Shown here in pieces: positions 5,741 through 10,885 of a DNA stretch of 10,885 bases; the stretch's first letter is position 1; each line of letters opens with the position of its first letter. Source of the DNA: Methanosarcinales archaeon. GTDB lineage: Archaea > Halobacteriota > Methanosarcinia > Methanosarcinales > Methanocomedenaceae. A model generated the notes under the pieces. The model was not told the DNA's origin. It did not search any database and saw nothing but the letters and a program-made list of their open reading frames with translations. The position numbers and the translations under genes were made by a program. The stretch is from contig DAOUWY010000039.1 of assembly GCA_030666885.1 (NCBI GenBank), positions 1 through 10,885 of the forward strand, in the 5' to 3' direction.

Positions 5741-6852
5741 AATTCGAAGACCTTGTCCGTGTCCTGGAGGAAGAGAAAAAATCCATCCTGTCGAGGATAG
5801 CTCCTGATTTCTACTCAGCAATACAGGAATATATCAGGGAACTGGAAGAAGCTGACCGGAAAATATACAGGAGACATTCCGAAGAAAGTATCATGATCCA
5901 GTATGAACTGAAGAATGCTCTGTCAACGGTTGATAAGATATTCAACAAGCGTACACGCAAGATTATTAAAATGGCTTCCGGCAAGGCATTTTCTAAAAAC
6001 TCTACTAATATCGCCCATGATATTGAGAATATGACCCAGGAGGAGAGGCAGGTATATCAAAAGGTACTTGACGCAATCCTCTCAGGTAAGAAAAGTACTA
6101 TAGAACCCATCCTTGGCACATTAACTGAAAATGAACCCGGCATTAAACCGGATAGTAAGCCAGATATCAAACCTGATATTGAACCCGACATTAAATCAAA
6201 CATTGAATCAAACATTCAACCTAACATTGAAACAAATATTAAACCAGATATTAAATCTGACATTAAATCAAACATTCAACCTAACATTGAAACAAATATT
6301 AAACCAGATATTAAATCTAACATTAAACCAAACATTCAACCTAACATTGAATCAGGTATTAAACCTGACAGTAAACCAGAAAGTAAACCCCACATTAAAC
6401 CTGAGATCACAACACCAGTGCAGGATACTGGTGAACACATGGTTCCGGCAGACGATGCCGGTGATAAAGTGTCAGGAGCGATACCGACTGATACAGGGAC
6501 GACACCAGGAGTACAGGATCAAGGACCAATAGATGAGAAAAAGGATATATCGGGGGCACCGGCAGCCGGTAATACACCTGGAACTAAAAAATCAATCCCT
6601 CGGGAAACCGAAACACAGGTTACCCCTCCACCCCTTCATAAAGAAGAAATGGGCAAGGACCAAGATGAAACAGGCAAAAAGGATTTAAATAAAGAATACA
6701 TTGTTGTGCGATTACTAAAGGATATACCCAGATTCAGGGGTGCTGATGGACGCAACTATAGACTGAGTGCCCAGGATGTGGCTGTTTTACCGAAAGTAAA
6801 TGCGAATCCCCTCATAAAACGTAAAGTAGCAGTACAGATAGAAAGTACTTGA
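5737..6852 (+). CDS. gins51: Gins51-type GINS subunit with an expanded repeat linker
   Basis: GINS links the MCM helicase to Cdc45/GAN and primase at the replication fork. Archaeal Gins51 has a helical A domain followed by a small B domain. Here residues 1-125 are the charged helical A domain (MKFEDLVRVLEEEKKSILSR onward), and residues 319-369 are the B domain with YIVVRLLKDIPRFRGADGRN and the ending NPLIKRKVAVQIE. Between them lies a linker of about 190 residues, so the protein has 371 residues, far longer than the roughly 150-220 usual for the family. Residues 136-223 are 22 tetrapeptides of the type I-(K/E/Q)-(P/S/T)-(D/N); the rest is a Pro/Gly/Thr-rich acidic stretch. The tract is probably extended and disordered. 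The gene overlaps priS by 4 bases and precedes rpl44e by 45 bases. Both conserved domains are intact, so it is likely functional. Confidence 0.9.
   Translation: MKFEDLVRVLEEEKKSILSRIAPDFYSAIQEYIRELEEADRKIYRRHSEESIMIQYELKNALSTVDKIFNKRTRKIIKMASGKAFSKNSTNIAHDIENMTQEERQVYQKVLDAILSGKKSTIEPILGTLTENEPGIKPDSKPDIKPDIEPDIKSNIESNIQPNIETNIKPDIKSDIKSNIQPNIETNIKPDIKSNIKPNIQPNIESGIKPDSKPESKPHIKPEITTPVQDTGEHMVPADDAGDKVSGAIPTDTGTTPGVQDQGPIDEKKDISGAPAAGNTPGTKKSIPRETETQVTPPPLHKEEMGKDQDETGKKDLNKEYIVVRLLKDIPRFRGADGRNYRLSAQDVAVLPKVNANPLIKRKVAVQIEST
6142..6405 (+). repeat. Nested 12-bp/60-bp tandem repeat inside gins51
   Basis: The coding sequence repeats with a 12-base period (one tetrapeptide). Within it is a higher-order 60-base period: 6181-6240, 6241-6300 and 6301-6360 are close copies, and the last 30 bases of the first two are identical. 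No stop codon or frameshift interrupts it, since both periods are multiples of three. The repetition also keeps a second frame open over 6131-6532, which explains the spurious overlapping ORF. The array probably grew by slippage or unequal recombination. Confidence 0.92.
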
Positions 6853-6897
6853 CAATAACCAGAATAAATAATATCACTCACAAAGGATGAAACTAAT

Positions 6898-7176
6898 ATG
6901 AAGATGCCAACAAAGTTCAGGACGCACTGCCCATTTTGCAAGACCCACACAGAGCATAAAGTAGAAAGGGTCAAGAAAGGTAAGGCATCGTCAATGACGA
7001 GAATTACAAGACAGAAACACAGACATCAGGGAATAGGCAATGCAGGCAAGTTCTCAAAAGTGCCCGGCGGCGACAAGCCGACAAAGAAAGTGGCACTGAG
7101 GTACCGGTGCACCGTATGCAAGAAAGCATACCAAAAGAAATGTTTCAGAGCCGGTAAGTTCGAACTTACGGGGTGA
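6898..7176 (+). CDS. rpl44e: 50S ribosomal protein L44e
   Basis: This is the archaeal/eukaryotic large-subunit protein L44e (eL42), near the E site of the ribosome. All 92 residues fit the family and its usual length. It opens MKMPTKFRTHCPFCKTHTEH and has a zinc ribbon built from Cys11, Cys14, Cys71 and Cys74. The basic centre (about 22-52) is rRNA-binding, GGDKPTKKVALRYRC (58-71) is the conserved block in front of the second Cys pair, and FRAGKFEL closes the protein. A GGATGA sequence about 10 bases before the ATG is a plausible ribosome binding site. It overlaps rps27e by a GTGA, as is usual for this pair in euryarchaea. Confidence 0.96.
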   Translation: MKMPTKFRTHCPFCKTHTEHKVERVKKGKASSMTRITRQKHRHQGIGNAGKFSKVPGGDKPTKKVALRYRCTVCKKAYQKKCFRAGKFELTG

Positions 7177-7364
7177 ATGCAAAAATGTTTCAAGAACCCA
7201 AAAGCAGATTCCTTAAAGTCAAGTGCAATGATTGTGACAACGAACAGTTGATCTTTGGCAGTGCCAGCAGTATTATCCTCTGCCAGGTATGCGGGCGAAC
7301 ACTTGCAGAACCCACAGGTGGAAAGGGAATAATCAAGACACAGATACTTGAAGTACTGGAATAG
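7173..7364 (+). CDS. rps27e: 30S ribosomal protein S27e
   Basis: This is the small-subunit zinc-ribbon protein S27e (eS27). The ribbon is KCNDCDNEQLIFGSAS followed by CQVCGRTLAEPTGGKG, with Cys18, Cys21, Cys37 and Cys40 (numbered from the GTG). The C-terminus ILEVLE is also standard. I list the GTG at 7173, which overlaps the L44e stop as GTGA and gives 63 residues, close to the usual 60-65. The ATG at 7185 gives 59 residues and sits 8 bases after GGGGTGA, a good Shine-Dalgarno sequence, so it is a real alternative. Either way the gene is translationally coupled to rpl44e. Confidence 0.95.
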   Translation: MNAKMFQEPKSRFLKVKCNDCDNEQLIFGSASSIILCQVCGRTLAEPTGGKGIIKTQILEVLE

Positions 7365-7393
7365 ATACACTGAGAATTAATACTGGAGATAAT

Positions 7394-8191
7394 ATGGAGC
7401 GAAAAGGCTGGCCTGAAGAGGATGAACTGGTTGTCTGTACAGTAAAGCAGGTAAAGGACTTCGGCGCATTTACCGAACTTGACGAATACGGCCAAAAAGA
7501 AGGCCTGATCCATATCTCTGAAGTGGCTGCCGGTTGGGTCAAGTACATCAGGGATCATGTGAGGGAGGGGCAAAAGATCGTCTGTAAGGTCCTGAATGTT
7601 GAACCTGATAAGCATCATATCGACCTGTCTTTGAAGGATGTTAATGAACACCAGCGCAGGGAAAAGATACATGATTGGAAGAATGAGCAAAAGGCGGAAA
7701 ATTGGATAAATTATGTGGCAGAGGTCACCAAAACAGGTCCTGAAGAACTGGAAAAGCTTATTGACCAGCTCTATGAAATTTATGACAGCGTCTATGCAGC
7801 CTTTGAAGAAGGTATGCACAGCGGTGCAGATGCATTGATAGATGTAGGGGTGGATCGTAAACAGGCCGAAGCCATCAGCAATGTGGGAATCGAAAATATA
7901 AAAATTCCGTATGTGGAGATCACAGGATACATGGATCTGTCATGCCCGGCACCTGATGGCGTGGATGTTATCAACAAATCACTTAAATCCGCTGCCAAGA
8001 TAAAAGTGGATGAAGATGTGAAAGTTGATGTCAGCTACCTAGGTGCTCCAAGATACAGAATACATGTTACAGCTCCTGATTACAAAAAAGCCGAGAATGT
8101 ACTCAAAAAATCCGCAGATGCAGCTATCAAGGTTATCAAGAATGCCAAGGGTATAGGCTCATTCCACAGGCATAATGAAGCAAAGGCCTGA
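7394..8191 (+). CDS. eif2a: Translation initiation factor aIF2 subunit alpha
   Basis: This is the alpha subunit of heterotrimeric aIF2, which carries initiator Met-tRNA to the small ribosomal subunit. It has 265 residues, the family's usual size. Residues 8-82 are an S1/OB domain (VVCTVKQVKDFGAFTELDEY, then EGLIHISEVA and VLNVEPDKHHIDLSLKDV). Residues 83-170 are the helical middle domain starting NEHQRREKIHDWKNEQKA. Residues 175-265 are the alpha/beta domain that contacts the gamma subunit, with a YLGAPRYRIHVTAPDYKKAE motif. Ribosome binding site GGAG lies 5 bases before the ATG. It follows rps27e by 29 bases and precedes nop10 by 9 bases, the standard archaeal order. Confidence 0.96.
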   Translation: MERKGWPEEDELVVCTVKQVKDFGAFTELDEYGQKEGLIHISEVAAGWVKYIRDHVREGQKIVCKVLNVEPDKHHIDLSLKDVNEHQRREKIHDWKNEQKAENWINYVAEVTKTGPEELEKLIDQLYEIYDSVYAAFEEGMHSGADALIDVGVDRKQAEAISNVGIENIKIPYVEITGYMDLSCPAPDGVDVINKSLKSAAKIKVDEDVKVDVSYLGAPRYRIHVTAPDYKKAENVLKKSADAAIKVIKNAKGIGSFHRHNEAKA

Positions 8192-8200
8192 AGGATCATC

Positions 8201-8368
8201 ATGGGTCAACATATCAAATACTGTACAGGATGCACCAATTATACGCTAAAAGACAAGTGCCCATCCTGCGGCGGTGTAACTATTAATCCGAAACCTGCCC
8301 GGTTCTCACCGGAAGACAGGTACGGTCGATACAGGCGATTAATGAAAAGCCAGTTAAAAGAGAGCTAA
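8201..8368 (+). CDS. nop10: Ribosome biogenesis protein Nop10
   Basis: This 55-residue protein is Nop10, the small zinc-binding component of H/ACA ribonucleoproteins, which with Cbf5, Gar1 and L7Ae guides pseudouridylation of rRNA. It reads MGQHIKYCTGCTNYTLKDKC, then PSCGGVTINPKPARFSPEDR, then YGRYRRLMKSQLKES. Cys8, Cys11, Cys20 and Cys23 form the zinc ribbon, and the NPKPARFSPEDRYGRYRR segment is the signature that docks on Cbf5. Length matches the family (about 55-60). It starts 9 bases after the aIF2-alpha stop, with AAGGA as ribosome binding site, and ends 6 bases before the PAC2 gene. It is short enough to be missed by length-filtered gene finding. Confidence 0.96.
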   Translation: MGQHIKYCTGCTNYTLKDKCPSCGGVTINPKPARFSPEDRYGRYRRLMKSQLKES

Positions 8369-8374
8369 ATACAA

Positions 8375-9142
8375 ATGAAAGAAACAATTGTAAAGATTTT
8401 AAAAGAAGTCGAACTGGAAGACCCTATTCTGATCGAAGGTCTGCCAGGTGTAGGCCATGTGGGCAAACTTGTAGCCGAACAGATGGTGGAAGAACTTGAA
8501 ACTGAGAAGATCGTGGAGATATATTCTCCCCATTTCCCTCCACAGGTTATTGTAAATGATGATTTTTCAGTTGAACTTGTAAAAAATGAATTCTATGCGT
8601 ATAAATCAGATACTCATAATGATCTGCTGATCGTGGTGGGAGACCATCAGAGCGTTACCAATGAAGGACATTATGAGATCTCTGATATCATCCTGAACAT
8701 AGCAACAGAGTACAACGTTAAACGTATCTATACCCTTGGTGGCTATGGCACAGGACAGCTTACTGAAAGCGAATCCGTACTGGGTGCGGTGAACAACACC
8801 GACATGATAGAGGAACTTAAAGGGTTTGGTGTGGAATTCAAGGATAACGAGCCTGCCGGCGGAATAGTAGGCGTGTCTGGCCTGCTTCTGGGTTTGAGTA
8901 AACTGAGGGGGATTGATGCCGCTTGTCTTATGGGTACTACTTCAGGTTATCTTGTAGACCCGAAAAGTGCCCAGGCAGTACTGACCGTACTTAGTTCTAT
9001 CCTGGATATGCAGGTCGATACCCAAAGCCTGGAGGAAAGAGCAAAGGACATGGAGCGCATAATGGCAAAGATCCTTGAAATGGAACAGATGCAGGGACCA
9101 CGTGATATTAGTGCAGATGAAGACCTGCGGTATATCGGTTAA
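8375..9142 (+). CDS. PAC2-family proteasome assembly chaperone-like protein
   Basis: This 255-residue protein belongs to the PAC2 family (COG2047-like, related to archaeal PbaA/PbaB and eukaryotic proteasome assembly chaperones). Characteristic segments are LIEGLPGVGHVGKLVAEQM (19-37), HNDLLIVVGDHQS (81-93), IYTLGGYGTG (118-127), NEPAGGIVGVSGLLLGLSKL (158-177) and MGTTSGYLVDPKSAQAVL (186-203). Residues 218-240 are a charged helix, possibly a coiled coil. It ends with a short acidic tail and lacks the hydrophobic C-terminal residue-tyrosine-any residue (HbYX) motif that docks on the proteasome: the last residues are DLRYIG. It is the last gene of the cluster, 6 bases after nop10, a conserved position in methanogens. 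Whether it acts on proteasomes or another partner is not shown by sequence. Confidence 0.9.
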   Translation: MKETIVKILKEVELEDPILIEGLPGVGHVGKLVAEQMVEELETEKIVEIYSPHFPPQVIVNDDFSVELVKNEFYAYKSDTHNDLLIVVGDHQSVTNEGHYEISDIILNIATEYNVKRIYTLGGYGTGQLTESESVLGAVNNTDMIEELKGFGVEFKDNEPAGGIVGVSGLLLGLSKLRGIDAACLMGTTSGYLVDPKSAQAVLTVLSSILDMQVDTQSLEERAKDMERIMAKILEMEQMQGPRDISADEDLRYIG

Positions 9143-9191
9143 AAAAAGTAAAAAGGTTAGGAGGGGATCCCCTCAAAAACGCCCTCTTTTT
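9141..9191. terminator. Bidirectional terminator between the convergent operons
   Basis: GAGGGGATCCCCTC (9161-9174) is a perfect 14-bp palindrome that can fold as a GC-rich stem. To its left are A runs at 9141-9155, read on the minus strand as T runs just after the hairpin, suiting termination of the kor operon. To its right is CTTTTTC at 9186-9192, and another T run at 9209-9215, suiting termination of the plus-strand cluster just after the PAC2 stop. Archaeal termination depends mainly on the T runs; the stem may add stability to both mRNA ends. Confidence 0.6.
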
Positions 9192-9254
9192 CACTTACTT
9201 GATCCTGGTTTTTTTCCTGGCATCTCACTTTTCATGACGCGGTAAGGTACTATC

Positions 9255-9296
9255 AATATCTGCACAAATAATATATATATTATTTGTATAGATATT
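9255..9296. repeat. 42-bp AT-rich palindrome just after korC
   Basis: Bases 9264-9287 form a perfect 24-bp palindrome (ACAAATAATATA and its mirror). Beyond a 2-bp mismatch on each side, AATATCT (9255-9261) pairs with AGATATT (9290-9296). So 38 of 42 bases pair around the centre at 9275/9276. It ends 4 bases before the korC stop codon region (9301-9303) on the minus strand, so it would form a hairpin in the 3' end of the kor mRNA, or a cruciform in DNA. Confidence 0.75.
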
Positions 9297-9300
9297 ACAT

Positions 9301-9858
9301 TCAGTAAGTATAATACTCATCAATGTTCTTTTTCAATTTATTACCTTCCCTTAGCCCTATTTTCAACGCCTTTTCATTCATGGGCAGCAGATTCGCCCTC
9401 ATACGCTCTTTCAGAGCTTCCTTTAACGATACCGATCTTACAATATCAGTAAGAGCTATTATGCCTCCCAGTGCAATCACATTGGCGATAACGACCACAC
9501 CTGCCTTTATGGCCAGTTCTATAAAGGGAATGCTGTAATGTTTAATCGGGGGCGGGTGCATGACAAGGGTAGAATCCACTATTAAAATACCATCATCCTT
9601 CAATTCAGGAACAAATTTATTGCATGATTCCTGGTTCATAGCCAGTACAACATCCATTTTTTCAGGTATGGGATAATCAATGGGCTTGTCACTGATAATC
9701 AGGTTTGACCTGCTGGCACCACCCCTGGCTTCAGGGCCATAACTGCTGGTCATTGTCACATTCTTTCCGTCAATGACTGCCGCATGCGCCAGCAGCGCGC
9801 CACCCAGGATAAGACCCTGGCCACCCGAACCTGATAAGCATATATTGTACTGCGTCAT
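9301..9858 (-). CDS. korC: 2-oxoacid:ferredoxin oxidoreductase gamma subunit (KorC)
   Basis: This is the gamma subunit of the ferredoxin-dependent 2-oxoglutarate synthase type of oxidoreductase, which makes or splits a 2-oxoacid with CoA, CO2 and reduced ferredoxin. It has 185 residues, the normal size. The family signatures are present: GSGGQGLILGG (10-20), SYGPEARGGASRSNLIIS (39-56) and MDVVLAMNQES (about 68-78). The SYGPEARGG form is typical of KorC/OorC rather than of pyruvate oxidoreductase gamma subunits. Its ATG overlaps the korB stop as ATGA. It is the last gene of the operon and is followed by a palindrome and a terminator-like region. Confidence 0.9.
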   Translation of the reverse strand: MTQYNICLSGSGGQGLILGGALLAHAAVIDGKNVTMTSSYGPEARGGASRSNLIISDKPIDYPIPEKMDVVLAMNQESCNKFVPELKDDGILIVDSTLVMHPPPIKHYSIPFIELAIKAGVVVIANVIALGGIIALTDIVRSVSLKEALKERMRANLLPMNEKALKIGLREGNKLKKNIDEYYTY

Positions 9859-10688
9859 AACCTGTCACCACCTGCATTTTTAACAATCTGTCTGTATCTT
9901 TCCAGGTAATCAGGTTCCTCAATGTCTACAAGAATACCGACAGGGAACTGCTCGCCTACTTCCCCTGGCGGTATCTTCTTAAATGCCGGGTTAGAGACAG
10001 AATTATCCTTATACCACATCATCATGTCCACCGGACTGCCTTTTTTATTGCGCCTGCCATACTGTACCGGGCACTGGGACATGGCTTCTACTACGCTGAA
10101 ACCTTTCTTGTCGATGGCCCTGGACAGCATGGCATCCAGCATCTTGGCATGGTATGTAGTTGACCGTGCCACAAAGGATGCACCACAGGCCTCCACCAGT
10201 TTACATATGTCGAATGGCTTTTCTATGCTGCCGTACTGGGCGGTACTGGCCTTGTGTTCCATAGGCGTAGCAGGGGAGTACTGACCCCCTGTCATGCCGT
10301 ATATGTTGTTGTTAACAATAAGGGCAGTCAGGTCAATATTTCGGCGGCAGGCATGTATCAGGTGGTTGCCGCCGATGGCAGTGGCATCACCATCTCCCAT
10401 AACCACGATAACGTTAAGTTTTGGATTTGCCAGCTTGATGCCTGTAGCAAATGAAAGTGCCCGGCCATGGGTAGTATGAAGAGTATTAAAGTCCAGGTAA
10501 GTACTCATCCTGCCTGAACAGCCTATACCGCTGACAAGCACGATCTCGTCTTTGGTGAACCCTGTCCTTTCAATAGCCCTGACAAGTGCACCCATGACTA
10601 TGCCGATCCCACAACCCGGGCACCATACATGGGGGAATTCCTTATCAGGCCGCAGGTACTTGTACATGATCTCTGAAGTATGTATCAT
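9855..10688 (-). CDS. korB: 2-oxoacid:ferredoxin oxidoreductase beta subunit (KorB)
   Basis: This is the thiamine-diphosphate-binding subunit of a 2-oxoglutarate-type ferredoxin oxidoreductase. It has 277 residues. VWCPGCGIG (21-29) and Cys57 and Cys206 (QCPVQYGRRNK) supply the four cysteines expected for the proximal [4Fe-4S] cluster. MGDGDATAIGGNH (97-109) with VNNNIYGMTGGQ (125-136) is the ThDP-Mg motif. HGRALSFATGIKLANP (74-89) is the usual active-site helix. The Q-Y-S-P-A-T-P stretch after the ThDP motif is typical of KorB. The gene overlaps korA upstream and korC downstream by ATGA, so all three are made from one message. Context and motifs favour 2-oxoglutarate, but other 2-oxoacids cannot be excluded. 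Confidence 0.93.
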   Translation of the reverse strand: MIHTSEIMYKYLRPDKEFPHVWCPGCGIGIVMGALVRAIERTGFTKDEIVLVSGIGCSGRMSTYLDFNTLHTTHGRALSFATGIKLANPKLNVIVVMGDGDATAIGGNHLIHACRRNIDLTALIVNNNIYGMTGGQYSPATPMEHKASTAQYGSIEKPFDICKLVEACGASFVARSTTYHAKMLDAMLSRAIDKKGFSVVEAMSQCPVQYGRRNKKGSPVDMMMWYKDNSVSNPAFKKIPPGEVGEQFPVGILVDIEEPDYLERYRQIVKNAGGDRL

Positions 10689-10885
10689 AATGCTGCCCCC
10701 TCTATCTTTTCCAATATCTGGGCCGGGGTTATCAGTTCACCATCTACCCTGGTGACACGCACCGCTCTATTTGGGCAGGATTTCAACACTTCGCCGTAGA
10801 CCTGCCCGTAATTCATCTCCGGCACAACGAACAATTTAACCCTTTTACTGATATTCTCCAGATGGAACCTGGGGAACGGCCAGAG
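10685..10885 (-). CDS. korA: 2-oxoacid:ferredoxin oxidoreductase alpha subunit, C-terminal part (KorA)
   Basis: Only the last 66 codons lie in the window; the gene runs off the right edge. The translation reads LWPFPRFHLENISKRVKLFV, then VPEMNYGQVYGEVLKSCPN, then RVTRVDGELITPAQILEKIE and GAAL. The LWPFP, VVPEMNxGQ and DGELITPxxIL blocks are the standard C-terminus of the KorA alpha subunit, which holds the 2-oxoacid/pyrimidine domain and forms the active site with KorB. Its TGA overlaps the korB ATG. A korD ferredoxin subunit, if present, would be upstream outside the window. Confidence 0.9.
   Translation of the reverse strand, partial: LWPFPRFHLENISKRVKLFVVPEMNYGQVYGEVLKSCPNRAVRVTRVDGELITPAQILEKIEGAAL

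Noticed and set aside
6131..6532. 133-codon plus-strand frame inside gins51
   Set aside because: It stays open only because the 12-bp repeat lacks stops in that frame; it has no start signals and the Gins51 frame is the conserved one.
1..10885. CRISPR arrays, tRNA and rRNA genes
   Set aside because: I looked for regularly spaced repeats, cloverleaf-like segments with TTC-loop signatures and conserved rRNA blocks; none was seen. The only regular array is the coding repeat in gins51, which has no spacers.

Overview
The window comes from an archaeon, most likely a methanogen or methane-oxidising relative in the Methanosarcinales/Methanomicrobia part of Euryarchaeota. Direct evidence for Archaea: a eukaryote-type primase small subunit (PriS), a Gins51 replication factor, ribosomal proteins L44e and S27e, aIF2-alpha, Nop10 and a PAC2-type proteasome chaperone, several joined by ATGA/GTGA overlaps. 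A DUF2098-like protein and ferredoxin-dependent 2-oxoacid oxidoreductase subunits fit a methanogen-like anaerobe. The exact lineage is inference.

Layout. Positions 1-511 are noncoding, with several hairpins I cannot identify, followed by the DUF2098-like gene (512-847). From about 850 to 2575 the DNA is AT-rich and accessory in character: a frameshifted DUF5678-like relic (1268-1482), an antitoxin-like gene (1537-1740) and an overlapping MazF/PemK-type toxin (1730-2074). Two similar 34-bp semi-palindromic direct repeats (1091-1124 and 2367-2400) bracket this module. At 2576-4345 a phenylacetate-CoA ligase-type enzyme and a double-ACT regulator form a likely two-gene operon. The gap at 4346-4570 carries a folded segment that resembles the 3' end (omegaRNA end) of an IS200/IS605-type element without its tnpB.

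From 4571 to 9142 runs the conserved archaeal replication-translation cluster: priS, gins51, rpl44e, rps27e, aif2-alpha, nop10 and a PAC2 gene, all on the plus strand. Gins51 is unusual: an 88-residue tract of 22 tetrapeptides of the type I-K-P-D lies between its two conserved domains, encoded by nested 12-bp and 60-bp DNA repeats. The cluster ends in a convergent intergenic region (9143-9300) with a GC-rich hairpin flanked by A/T tracts and a 42-bp AT-rich palindrome. On the minus strand, converging on it, are korC, korB and the 3' end of korA, encoding 2-oxoglutarate (or related 2-oxoacid):ferredoxin oxidoreductase.

Together: core information processing in the centre, ferredoxin-linked carbon metabolism on the right, and a small aryl/acyl-CoA module plus a decaying toxin-antitoxin island on the left. 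I see no wholly new multi-gene system. The strongest unusual signals are the Gins51 repeat linker, the repeat-bracketed toxin-antitoxin module, the omegaRNA-like relic and the large palindrome after korC.
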